From positions 69,374,591 to 69,438,590 of the forward strand of contig NC_067195.1 of NCBI RefSeq assembly GCF_000699445.3: a DNA stretch of 64,000 bases. The letters run 5' to 3'. The position numbers and the translations under genes are program-made. The notes under the pieces were generated by a model. The model ran no database searches, was not told the DNA's origin, and saw only the letters and a program-made list of their open reading frames with translations. Every line of letters begins with the position of its first letter. The stretch's first letter is position 1. This DNA is from Schistosoma haematobium (taxonomy: Eukaryota; Platyhelminthes; Trematoda; Strigeidida; Schistosomatidae). Positions 13,201 through 26,526 of the stretch are shown here, one piece after another.

Positions 13201-16200
13201 GGCGTCTGCTGGGATCACCGGGTAAGTAATAGTGAGGTTAGACGCAGGGTATTAGGGAATGATGGTAAATCAGTCGATAAGGTTGTGAATCTTCATCGAC
13301 TGAGATGGTTGGGCCACGTGTTACGTATGCCTCAACAGCGATTACCACGAAGTGCAATGCTATCCGGTATTGGAGATGGTTGGAAGAAAGTTAGGGGCGG
13401 CCAAACCAAAACGTGGCATCAGTGCTTGAAGTCACTAACTTGTAGTCTGATCCATGTTAGTAGATGCAGACTACTTGGTTGGGGTCCGCGTGACTATCGT
13501 AACCAATGGTTGGAGACTCTTGGTGACATGGCTCAGAATCGATCACAATGGCGTCGGTGTATACACTCCCTGTCTTCCCTTAAACTAAGAGATTAAAATC
13601 GCTTCATATCTTTCTTTCTACGAGCTAATTCTTTCTTCTTGTACTATATCCTTATATGAAATCTTTCTTTTATATATTACCACCTCTGAATTAACTACTT
13701 TTATGAATCCGGTGTCCATCGTGTTGTGTTAATGAGGTATGGCAACTTTGACCGATGCATATATGTACCTGGTCCTACGTTGTAGCTGACTGACTGACTG
13801 TGTTAAAATCATGACATTTATGATTTCAAAATAATTGGTTTGACTAAATAACTATCTATTTGTGATATGATGGAATTAAAAAGCAAAATTGCATTCTTTT
13901 ACTCATTGTGATTTTTGTTTTAATCCACTGTGATAATTACTTAATGTAGTATTCGTTTTGTTTTTCCAGTATGGTAATTTATTCGGTATAACACTGATTT
14001 GTTATAATTCTGAGTATTTTTCATATATATAATTTCATCCTAACTATTTATCAAGATGAGTTTGCAAATCAACACATAAATGAGTGTATTTTCGACTAGG
14101 GTTGTCATCGTGTTTTGGAAGTAATAACTCTTCACTTGTACCAACCTTTATTTCCTTACTTTCACGTCGTGGGAATTGCAGTTGTTCTTTGTTTTACAAG
14201 CATAAGTGATAAGCGATTCCGACATAACAATTAGCGATGACCTGATATAATAGTTGGCGATGCAGTCATAACAATTTGGCGACGGGTATGGAACGCATCA
14301 AAATAGTTAGCTTATCTTGTCATTGTATCACTGAGTCTTCTTTCCCTTCGCCGATTTAATTGATCTCGTAATCTCTCCAAACATAGTAACGTGGTGACGA
14401 GGCTGCAGCCCACACTTGTTATTCCTGAAAAAAGCTTGACTATTCTAATGTTGATGAAATAAGACAAGAGTCCTCTATCCGATGGTTGAAAGCCGAATCA
14501 ATAGACTGATGAACCATAGTGCTACACACATATTGCTAATTATACCTGGTTAATAATCATATTTTTTGTGTAGTTTATTATACTCCAAGAACGTTCATAC
14601 ATGGTAAAAATACTTATCGAAAGACATGCAATACCACTACGAGAAGTTTTCTGCTAACTGGCTTCAACGGTTTATTATTATTATTATCAACAATTATATT
14701 GTTAGCGAAATAGGGGTCTTAGTCTACATTTATGAGATTTGATTTGTTAAAATGTTAGACTTTCAAATATCAAACTTGTTAAAGGTGGTTACAAATTACT
14801 TTTATTTTCCTTGTTTCCGTAGAGACCAAACCCTATTTTTCTTCCACCAATGCCCACTGTTCAGCGTTCCCTTCCACTGAATATGACCCAATGGAAAAAG
14901 TCACTGGATCCAGAAGGTCGTGTAAATCGACCTGAAAATTTACGTGAAATAATATTCAGTGGTGTAAGTTAGTTATATTTACCGAGGACGTTAAATCCCC
15001 TAGAATAAAATGTATTTGATTTATTCTGTAGATTCGGATTTCGGTTTCATTTTTGTGGTGAAAATACCCACAGGAACTGTCTTCATTTACTGTGATAAGG
15101 GGCAAAACTTTTTTATTGGTTTGTTGCTTATTTAGTATATCAATTTTCCACCCTATTTTCAATATCTTTGTAAATATTATTCAATCCATATCCAACCGAT
15201 ATTTACTAAAATACATCACTTTAAGTCTCCACCACTAGATCTATCCTCTAGGATTTACCTTTCGGATGAACCAGAACTGTGAATTGGAGAAGGAATTGTG
15301 TTCGCAGTTAAAGATACGACTACCGCGAATACGATTGCCAAATTTAGATACTCGAACTTATATGACCAACAAATGACGCATACACATGAACGAACAGCCT
15401 AGAGACCCGTTCAATCCTTTTCGCTGCCTGTTAATTCCAAAACACAAACCTTAACCTCCGCAATATACGTCATATATTTCAAACATACTCGGTTTATGTA
15501 CAAGCCAAACAGACCATATCATACCAGGAATAGAAAACAACATTTGTACAAGATCAAGCCAAAAAGTGGCTATGATTAAGGGAAACTGTAATTAATAAAC
15601 TGGACATTACGATAATAAATCGTATAATGGTAGCATGTAGGTCAAAATAAAGCTTATAATAAGAGAGATATGAACATACATAAACTAGTTACTCAATAGT
15701 TATGTGTTACGAAGATGCATATAATGTTAGTCCATAAAAAGGTCCCAACAGTTACCATTCGTTATTCTCGTCGAGATATAACAGTTATTAAGTCCAAAAA
15801 AACTTAACAATCAAGATGACCTGAAAAGTACTTAAAATAACTTTAAAAACAGAAAAAAACTAATCGATTAAAATATAAATACCCAAGTTTCAAACATTTC
15901 TCTTCCCAGTCACTACTAATGATCTCCTTAAAATTGATTTTTATCGAAACTTATCTCTTAACTTTCACCATTATGCTGATATTGTTAGTAAGTATACCGC
16001 TGTCATTACTCATTTAATGATAGTATTATGTCATATGATTGGTAATCTATGTTCAATGGAATAAAGTATTCTGTTTTCTATTAATAGTGAAAACGTTTTT
16101 AGTTTCGATTAAATGTAATAACTTTCTATCTGATGGAATTAAATTCATTTTAATTTTTTCTTTGTTTCAAATAATGAATAAAAATGTATACTTGATTAGT

Positions 16201-19200
16201 GTTATTATCTATCATCATGATTATTCCTATGAAGAAAATATTAAATCTTATTTGACTGTTAAATGTTCATGAAAAATTTGACGAATGAAGATGTAACTTG
16301 TCAAAATTATAAATTTCCATATAGTTCATACTACCTTAACTCTAGATAATTAGGTAGCCAATAAAAATGATTGTTATCGGAAACCTAATGTGTCTCTTTG
16401 ATACTATAAATCAGTTTATAGAGAGAAATATGTTATAATACCTTGCTTCATAAAAATCAATTATTCCACCTTAACTATAGTGATGTATAGGTTGAAAGCT
16501 TAATGTATTTTTTTCTACTTACATACTGCACCTTTTCATATCATGTGCAAACATCCAAATGTAAATCCCTTTCAATTATATTTCTATTGAGATCAATCTT
16601 TAGCAACTTTTAATCTCGATATCTTACTGCTTTTTTTAAAAAAATCTCTCATGATATCTGATTATGCATCTGTCTATACTGGTGTCATATGTAATGATAC
16701 ATGATATTTTATGGTGAAATTGTTGACCACATGTATAAAACGTAGTAATAGTTAGAATTATACTTCCAAAGGTCTTATATTATATTCCTAGAAATTGAAC
16801 AAGATTCATTATTAAGTAAATGTCTTACTGCTACTAATACTACTTACGCCTGTTACCCCTAATGGAGTATAGACCGCAGACCAGTGTTCTCCGACCCACT
16901 CTGTTCTCGGCCTTTCTTTCTAGTTCTATCCAATTGTTGTTCATTCTTCTCATATCTGTCTCCATTTCTTGGCGTAATGTGTTCTTTGGTCTTCTTCTCC
17001 TTTGGCCTTGAGGATTCCAAGTGGGGGCTTGTCTTGTGACACAGTTGGGTGCTTTCTTTAATGTGTGTCCTATCCACTTCTAGCGCTTCTTCCTAATTTC
17101 TTCCTCCACTGGAATCTGGTTTGTTCTCTCCCACAGTAGGTCGTTGTTGACAGTGTCTGGCCAATGGATCCGAAGTATTTTGCGTAGACAACTGTTAATA
17201 AACACTTGTATCTTCTGGATGATGGCTTTCCTAGTTCTCCAGGTTTCCGCCCCATACAGTAGAACTGTTTCGACATTTGTATTGAAAATCCTGACCTTGG
17301 TGTTGGTTGACAGTTGTTTTGATTTCAGATGTTCTTCAGTTATAGATATGCTACCGATCCGCGCCCTCACATCTACATCAGATCCACCATGCTCATCAAT
17401 GATGCTGCCCAGATATTTAAAAGTTTTTACATCCTCAAGAGCTTCTCTGTCAAGTGTGATTTGATTGGTGCATGTTGTGTCGTATTGGAGAACCTTGCTT
17501 TTCCCTTTGTTTATATTGAGACCTACTGCTACACTGGTCGTCTTCTTCTGTGTTTGTTGTTGCGTGTGCAATAGAAGGTCCAGATCGTCCAGCTGCATCC
17601 TAGCTGTTCACTGTATCCCGTGCTTCTCCCCAGATGTTGACGTTTTCATGATCCTTTTGATCACCAGGAGAAAGAGAAAGGATGAGACTAAGCAACCTTG
17701 CCTGACACCGGTCTTTACTTCGAATGAGCCTGTCAGCTGTCTTGCTTGCATGATTTCTCAGTTTATTCCATGATAGGAATTCCGTATGATATTGACCATC
17801 TTCTCAGGTACATTGTAGTGTTGAAGCAGTCTCAATAGTGTTTTCCTGTCCATGCTATCAAATGCTTTCTCGTAGTCAATGAAGTTGTTGTAGAGTGATG
17901 AGTTTCATTTAATTGATTGTTCCACAATGGTCCGTAGTGTTGCGATTTGATCGGTGCACGATTGATCCTTACGGAATCCAGCCTGCTGATTTCGAGGTTG
18001 GGCGTCTACGGATTCCTTCATTGTGTTTAACAAAACCCTGTTGAAGACTTTTACTGGTATTGAGAGAAGAGTGATATCTTTGTAGTTCTCACACTTGCCG
18101 AGATCACCTTTCTTTAGTATCTTGACCAGGTATCCCTCTTTTCAGTCTGTTGTTCTTCATCCCAAATCTTGCTGATAGTGCTTCTTGTTACCCAGGACCT
18201 CATGACGTGTTGAAGTGATTGCCTCCTTGGTCCCTTCCCAGTTGTTCTCCATAGTAGTTCCCTCTCCATTGGGTACATCATGGAAGGGCTGGGACCTATT
18301 GCTGAGGGCTATCTTGAATTCGTTAAGTTTGTGAGTATCCCGAAGAAAGGCCGTATTGAACTTTTGTGATGTTGTCCGCCCCGTTGTCTAGTGCTTCTTG
18401 AGTTTCAGTTTCATCTTGGCGACCAGCAAGCGATGATCTGAGTCTATATCAGCTCCTCTCTTGGTTCTCACATCCTCCATCGTCCTTCTGAACTTTTTAG
18501 TGATGTAGATATGGTTGATTTGGTTTTGTGTAGTATGATCTAGTGAAATCCATGTGGCTTTGTGTATGCCTTTGTGTGGGAATATGGTGCTGCCTATGAC
18601 CAGTTTATTGAAGGCAGATAGGTTTGCAAATCTCACCGTTTTCGTTCTTTTCTCCTAGTCCATGTCGTCCCATGATGTATTTATATCCGGTGTTGTCCAT
18701 TCCAACCTTGGCATTTAGGTCTCCTATCAGAATGATCAAGTCTTTTTTTCGGCATTTTTTGACGATTGACTGCAGCCTATCGTAGAATTGATCTTTAACG
18801 TCTTCATTGTAATCGTTGGTAGGTACATAGCATTGGATGACGTTCATTGTGATGCCCTCTTTCTGTTTTAAAGGAGGCTTTGATGATCTTTAGTCCATGA
18901 GATTCCCATCCTACTAGGGATTTTTGTGCTTGTTTAGATAGCATCAGTGCAACTCCTTGTGTATGTGGGGCATTTTCTTCTTCATGGCCGGAGTATAACA
19001 ACAGCTCTCCTGAAGCTAATCTTTGTTGTCCAATGTGTTTCACTGATTCCAAGCACCTCCAGGTCGTGTTTTTTCAATTCTGCAGCTACTTGGATGACAC
19101 TTTCGGTCTCCCACATTGTACGAAAATTCCATATAACTATATTGATTGTTGCTCTGTTTGTAGAAGGAGCGTCAACCTCGTGACTTCCGAAAGAACTCGG

Positions 19201-22200
19201 TTTTCGTTATGAGACATCACAACTCTTCTAAATGAGAAGACCTTCTAACTCACAGGACAGAGTTTAAATAGGTTGAATTATTTTTTCCTGGTTAGCATTT
19301 TTTTAGCGAGTTAGTTTTCTGTGAGACGGGGTGGCTAACCCCATGCTCAACCCTCCTCCTTTATCCGGGCCGACAGTAGCCCCAGAGGGGCTCTAGGCGG
19401 AGCTAAATATCTTTCAAACAAAATAAAATACATAGTTAACTATTTAACTGGTTCATTGATTGTTTGTGTGGAAAAGTGCTGTTGCTCCATAAAGCCCTTT
19501 TCCAAAATACCTTTTTCTAACTGTATGTTTACTAAAAGTGACAATACGGACTTATGTTTGAGACATACCACTGCTATATGCTAGCGGTTCGACAATATCA
19601 CTACTCTGATGATTTCATTATCCATATCTGAGTAGACTAAACAGTTCATCTGGCCTGCTGCTCCAGCAACATCGGTCAGACTGTCCTGCCCTCCATGGCC
19701 GGTGACGACTGATCCACCAAATGAAGCGGATGTCCGCAAGGAACTCCAACTTTTGAAGCGCCACAAGTCACCGGGCCCAGATGACTTACCCTCGGCCCTT
19801 TTTAAAGATGGTGGTGACTTTCTAACTAAGGAACTGACAACATTGTTTACAAAAGTTTGGGCACTAGAGAGTTAACCAACGTCATGGAATGAGTCTGTAG
19901 TTGTCCCCATCTTTAAAAAGCGTTCACGTCGTTCCTGTAATAACTATCGGGGGATAAGTCTACTTCCGATTGCGTCCAAACTATTGGCTTCCGTCATACT
20001 TCGTAGGTTGTTCCAAACTCGAGATGGATTGACTCGCGAGGAGCAGGCTGGTTTTCGTTCTGGTCGAGGATGTATTGATCATATATTCACCCTCTGCCAA
20101 ATGTTAGAACACCGTCATACTTATCACAGGCCAACAATCGTAGTGTTTCTTGACATCAGCGCTGCCTTCGATTCGTTGGATAGGACTGTTCTCTGGGATT
20201 GTCTATTGAAGAAGGGTGTGCCTGAGAAGTTTATTAACATCGTAAAAGCCCTATATACAAACACCTCAGGCAGAGTGAGAGCATACAACCACCTCTCTCC
20301 ATTGTTCCATTCGAGCAGTGGGGTTAGGCAGGGTTGCCCAATCTCACCATTCCTCTTCAACTTTGCCATCGATGACATTCTGGAAACAGCTGTGATGAAT
20401 GTAAGTAATGGTGGTGTGGATCTGTTGCATGGAGAAAGACTTCTCGACCTTGAGTATGCTGACGATATTGTCTTACTGTGCGATAATGCCCAAGGCATGC
20501 AATTCGCACTTAATCAGTTGGCAATCAGTGTCCGTAGGTATGGTATGTGCTTTGGACCTTCGTAGTGCAAAGTACTTCTACAAGACTGGCAGGATTCCAA
20601 TCCTGTACTCACTCTGGATGGTGAGCAGATAGACGTAGTCGAGAAGTTCGTGTATCTGGGTAGCTGCATAAGTGCTGGTGGGGATGTGAGTGATGAGATC
20701 AATGCACGTATAGTGAAAGCCAGAGCTGCTTATGACAATCTGGGCCACCTTTGGCGCCTTCGTGATGTTAGTCTGACTGTAAAAGGTCGGATCTACAACG
20801 CGTCGGTGAGAGCAGTTTTGCTTTATGCTTGTGAAACCTGGTCTCTGAGTTGAGGACGTTAGACGACTCTCTGTGTTCGATCATCGCTGTCTCCAAAGGA
20901 TTGCTGACATTCAGTGGCAACACCATGTCAGTAATGCAGAGGTTCGGCATCGTGTGTTCGGACACAGAGATGATAATTCAATTGGTGTCACCATCTTGAA
21001 ACACCGACTTCGGTGGCTTGGACATGTTCTCCGAATGTCGTCCCAGAGAATTCCACGTCGAGCATTATTTGCCGACTCTGGGACTGGTTGGAAATAGTGG
21101 AGAGGTGGTCAGTGCATGACATGGTGTCCTGGTATGAAAGAAAGCTGTAAAGGACTGGCTTGTGTTGGTCCTTCACGACTCCCTGGTTGGGGTCTGAGAG
21201 ATGATGGTGCTACACAGTGGCTAGAGACGTTATCAGATGTGGCTCAGAATAGAAGCCGGTGGCGATTTTGCTGTAACCTTCTTTTACTTTCTTCATAAAA
21301 AGTGGTTGTGTCTCCCTTACCTGAAAGATTTCTTCTGATTGTACCTTTCCGTTCCCTCATTTCTACCATACTACCTTACACCAATCCCCTCTTTTGCGCC
21401 CCTTAGCTTTTTTTTCTATTTCTATTCGAATTCTCATTGTTTTGTGTGGCGCATATATATTTGGTGCCCCCTTGTACCAATATTTTTGTGTTCAAATAAA
21501 TAAATAAAAGACGAAACATAAAACAATTATTATGTTATCTTATTGTTAAGTATATCGATAATTCATACACACTAATTAATCACATAAAGATATATTCCTC
21601 ATATCAAGTGACTTGAAGAACTGGGCATACATTTCCTACTAGTTTGTTATGGTGTAAGTATACTTTTCTGTTGACTAAAATTTATTAATTTCAACAGAAA
21701 TGTTAGAATCTCAAGCTACTTTATTTCCACACTACTTGTGTCAATTTTCGTAGCCTAATCGAACTAATTCAAATACCGGTAACCTGTTTCACTTATTCGT
21801 CAAAACAAATTGTGAAATTTGTAAATGACTTACAAACTTCATCCTTAAAATAAGGTTTCCTATTCTTTGAAAACTATATCATATTACCATTTCTTTTTCT
21901 CACTAAGTAAACTTTAATCAGAGCAAAAATAATTGATCTGTTACTTTTTAAAGACATTCGTTAAAAGTTAATAATTTTATACAGCAAGTTCTTCAAGTAC
22001 ATTATATACATCCCTTCATTTCACCATGTTTACTGAGATGATTTCTTTTTCCCCGGTTTTCTATGAATTCAAATGATTCTGAAAAGTTGTGTTTGTATGT
22101 GTGGTAATGGTGTGATGTGAATAGAATTAGATATGGCAACTCGGATAGATGTTCCAAGTCGTATGGATAGTAAGGCCTTTTTTCCTATTGAGGGCAGTAG

Positions 22201-25200
22201 GATCTAGCAGTATATGGAAATCTTTAGCTACTCTCCTTTCTTTGTAGTTGGGAAAACTTTTTAAAATTACTTTAATATTTTCAATATCGATTTGATGGTT
22301 ATTGAAGAAAACTTCAAGTAGAAGTGTGTGATGATGATGTCGTTGAGAAGAACGATGAAAGTTCCACGATTAAACCATCTAGCTTGGAGAACAAAACTCC
22401 ACCAAAATCATCCTCTTGAGCTACAAATCTCTACTATCTCAATTCCTAAGGGTGTCAATTGTTTTGTAGTGTGCTTGAATTCTATGTTAAGATTCTTTAG
22501 TTTTTCTGTTGTACTTTGGCGGTATGGTAAAACTACAGCACCAATCCATATTATTTCATTTGAACTACTACTTAATAATAAATCGTCTCGTTTTGATATA
22601 TATTTATTAATATTCATAGGAAAATTATAAGTTCTTGACCGTGTTTCTGTTCCTTTTGCCTAGCCTTTTCGGATGTCATATTCTTGGTTGCTCTTCTAAA
22701 GAGATTTTTGTACTGAGTTGAAGGCAGTATAACGATTAGAGTGTGTTGGTTTACCCTGGATAGTCTGATTTACATCTTCAATTAGATTTCTTTCAATTGA
22801 GCAATTTAAAAATGATAATTCACCGTATTCATTTTGATTTTTGTATGGGGATTCATTATGGGATGGGAGTATAATGATCAGTCTAGAAAACATACGTAAG
22901 AGAGTCTTTTTCATAACGACAAAAAAGTATAGTCCCCATATCTGAACCAAATTCGTGATCTAATGTCATTAGCGAAAATATATGATTCTATATGCGACAT
23001 AAACAGGTTAGCAAGGGTATCCTATTATCACTCTGTTTGTTTGCATAATGTCCCGTTGATAGTATATATGGCTGAATTTAAGCTTAGTTTTAGAGACTAC
23101 CAGGCGATCTCCCCAGGCTTCTCAACACACATCACGAATATCTTTACAAGAACGTTTTCAAAAACACATTTATCTACTAGAAAAATACCGTGAACGTGCC
23201 AAAAACTTGTATAATCTGATAAAACTTTTGATTCCTGCTAAATTACAAACCATTAGTTCTTACATTTCATTGTAAAGGAACACCATTATTTGAATTTGTC
23301 GAAATACCAACGAGTCAAAAAATGTGAAAAGATTAGAGAAATAAGAGAGAAAAAACTACTCTTAGATCATCAAGACTGGATTATATTGTTGTCGATGTAT
23401 CCTGATCACTATCATGTTTATAACCGGATCACTTATGCCGACCATAATGTTTAGTGGGTTGTCTAAAATTGGTTTAGAAGAGAAGAATATTTTAGCAGTT
23501 AGGAAGTAATACTTAGTAAGAATCATGTTTATGTCTCACTATTGAATTTCTACTGTTTACTGATCGGACAACTAAAATATGGCTCAGCCCAAATAAGTTT
23601 TGAAAACAAAAACAAATGTTGTTACATAGTCCAAGATATCATATTGGAACCTATCACTCTATCGTTTAACAATTTTTCTAATTATCAAAACTTTGTAAAC
23701 TTCGGATGTTCACCATTAGTTCAGTACTGCCATTATGGTTTTACCCACTATGAGTAGTGTAAATTTCATATTGTGGTTCAACTTTTACAAGTCTATCAAG
23801 TCTTATAAAGTATATAAAATAATTTGATTTCAATGCCTAGTGAATTTACGTATTTCTTGACAAGCATTTTGACATTGTTTATGAAACAAAATTATTTCTT
23901 ATTACAGACTTGGTAGCTACACATATTTAGGTTGCTTTATAACAGATATGGTCCAAAGTATTATTTGTTGTGTTCACAGCAGACTGAATTGCACTCGTTT
24001 TCAATATAATTTAGTGTCAAGGTATGCCTTTTTTCAATTATCCCGTCCAACTGACACTTACAGTACATTTTTTAAAATTCATTTATTGATAGTCATAACA
24101 AACAAATTATGTCATTTAGTTAGTCATACGTAGCGTAGAGAAACTGGGACATATATAGATCAGTTCAAGTTGTCACAGCACATTAGCACGACAAGATGTT
24201 AGAGTAGTATAAGTAGTGAAATAGAGATTCCTGTTTTCGTACATCTACGTTGATATATTCAAACTTGTAGACAGACAAACTATCCTAATCTTTCCAATCA
24301 TTCTGTCACACCGTTAGTCGTAGTAGAAGATATGATTCGAGCAGAAAATATACATTCGTAGGATAAAAAATTCTTGACGCGGTTAAAAAAAAATTAAGGT
24401 TCAAGGAAAGACAAAGAGTGAATATATCTACGACCAATTCTAAGTCATGTCATTCAAAGTCTCTAACCATTGGTACAAATCATCAACCAGGTGGTCTGCG
24501 CCTACTAGCACAATTCACTCCAAAGGCTAATGATCACATGAACTTTTGGTTTTTATACCTTTAGCTTTCTTCCAGCTTACTCTACCAACCATCATCACTG
24601 ATCGAGGTAGGCAATGGTTGGGCATACTTATTAGGTGTCTCAGCCACCTAAACTAATTTTATTATACTGTGTTTAACAATAAATGAGTACCAACTAAAGC
24701 GAACATGATTATTTTTTCTACTTTATAAGGTATATTTATCGTCATCTTCCTTCTTGTTTCGCATAATTACCATTGTTATTATTATTTCATGCAGGGTATT
24801 GAAAATGATTTAAAACCGATAGTATGGAAGTATTTGCTCGGTTATTATCAATGGACTTATACAGCAGAAGAAAATGAAAGATTAAAAGTTGAAAAAAGGT
24901 TTGCTAGTTTTAAGTAATATTAAAAGTATTTTATCATGTAAATTAACTGAGCGATTTCTTATAGGACTAAAATATATGCACGTATTGACAATAGATTTAC
25001 ATCATTATTTATGAATACAAAATTCTGTTTCGTTGCCAACAAAATATGGTAGGAAAAGGTCAATAATAAGAAGATTCGGTCAGCAAACAGGCAATATATA
25101 TAACCCCACAGTAATATCTTCATGAAATCTTAAAGACCAAGCAGCATTAATATTCGTATTCATCTCATCTTGTAAATATATCAACCTATAGCCTTCAAAT

Positions 25201-26484
25201 TAAAATTACGTAAAGTACAAACAATTAAGAAGATTCTGTTCATAGTGGTGTTCATCTTCCAATTATTGATGTCAAGAACTGCAGTTGATCTCTCTCTCTC
25301 TCTCTCTCTCTAGCTCAATGGTAGAGTAAAAAGTAATGATTTCGAGTCTGTGTGAATACTAACAGTTCAATTTAATTATCCGAGTTTCAAATAGAATGAA
25401 ACATATATTCTGTATTCCACTACTAGTCATTGCCCAACTTCAATAACTATGAATATTTATTTACCAAAGTTTCTTCTTCTTTCACTTATATTCTCACTGT
25501 AATGCATTGCGTTGAAGGCTTCATCAACTAATAAGCATTTGTTTACAGAATAAAAACTAAATAAGTTTCTAGCTGTCCATTATTTGTTAATGATGATGAT
25601 CAAGTTTCCTGTTCTTTTGCTTTTTTCGTCAACTAATTTTTATCGGTTTTATAAAACTACGTTTATTTATTAATTAATATAATAAATAAATCTTTAAATA
25701 TATAACTCAAAGCATTTGAAAATTGTTATTGTTAACTTTCAAGTTATATATATATATACTTACCTCGTCAACTTACACAAAACAATAACTTTTGTATATT
25801 CTTTCCTTAAAGGTCTGGCTTTTTTAAATATGCTTTAATTTTAATCCAACCAGTTACTTATCTCAGATACTAACATTTTCCATTGGTTATAAGTAAAGAT
25901 AGATAGTGGCTAGCACTGGAAACCAAGACACTTTTTTCCCTGCTTAAAATGCATTTGACTTGATGGTAATGTCGAGTCAATCCTCACAGGATCCACATAT
26001 GCCAAAAAGAGGCTAGTTAATTGCATCCCTAGATGATGGTGGGAAGATTCAAAAAACTAATACAAAATGAATTGAACTTCACTCCATGGCACAAGCTAGT
26101 GGCTATCTGAACTTAGTTACTACGTGGATAACGCGAAGGCGTTTGAAGCGGATGGTACTGGGTTCGTTATTTTATGTTGTCATGATAGACGTTGGTTATT
26201 TCAATCAGCGGTAACCAGTACTTGGAGAATACTAGAATCTTCTTATGTAGAAGTTAAAAATATATTAACTTTTTTGTATCGCGGTTCCTACTGTTGGTCC
26301 TTCTCGAATCCCTGGCTGGGGTCCTAGAAATGGTGCAACACAGCGGCTAGAGACGTTATCAGATGTGGCTCAGAATAGAAGCCGGTGGCGATTTTGCTGT
26401 AACCTTCTTTTACTTTCTTCATAAAAAGTGGTTGTTTCTTCCTTAACTGAAAGAATCCTTCTGGTTGTACCTTTTCGTTACCCC

Positions 26485-26526
<42 letters not shown>

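Noticed and set aside
15164..16845. Search for a further TBC exon between exons 6 and 7
   Set aside because: Exon 6 (phase 0) joins exon 7 directly and the protein alignment with TBC1D15 shows no gap there.
19322..19410. tRNA gene or tRNA-derived SINE head
   Set aside because: The hairpins do not make a cloverleaf, and no A-box/B-box pair with proper spacing was seen.
22963..23193. 76-codon + frame as a coding exon
   Set aside because: No motif and no fitting splice borders; neighbouring sequence is a decayed Penelope-like element on the other strand.
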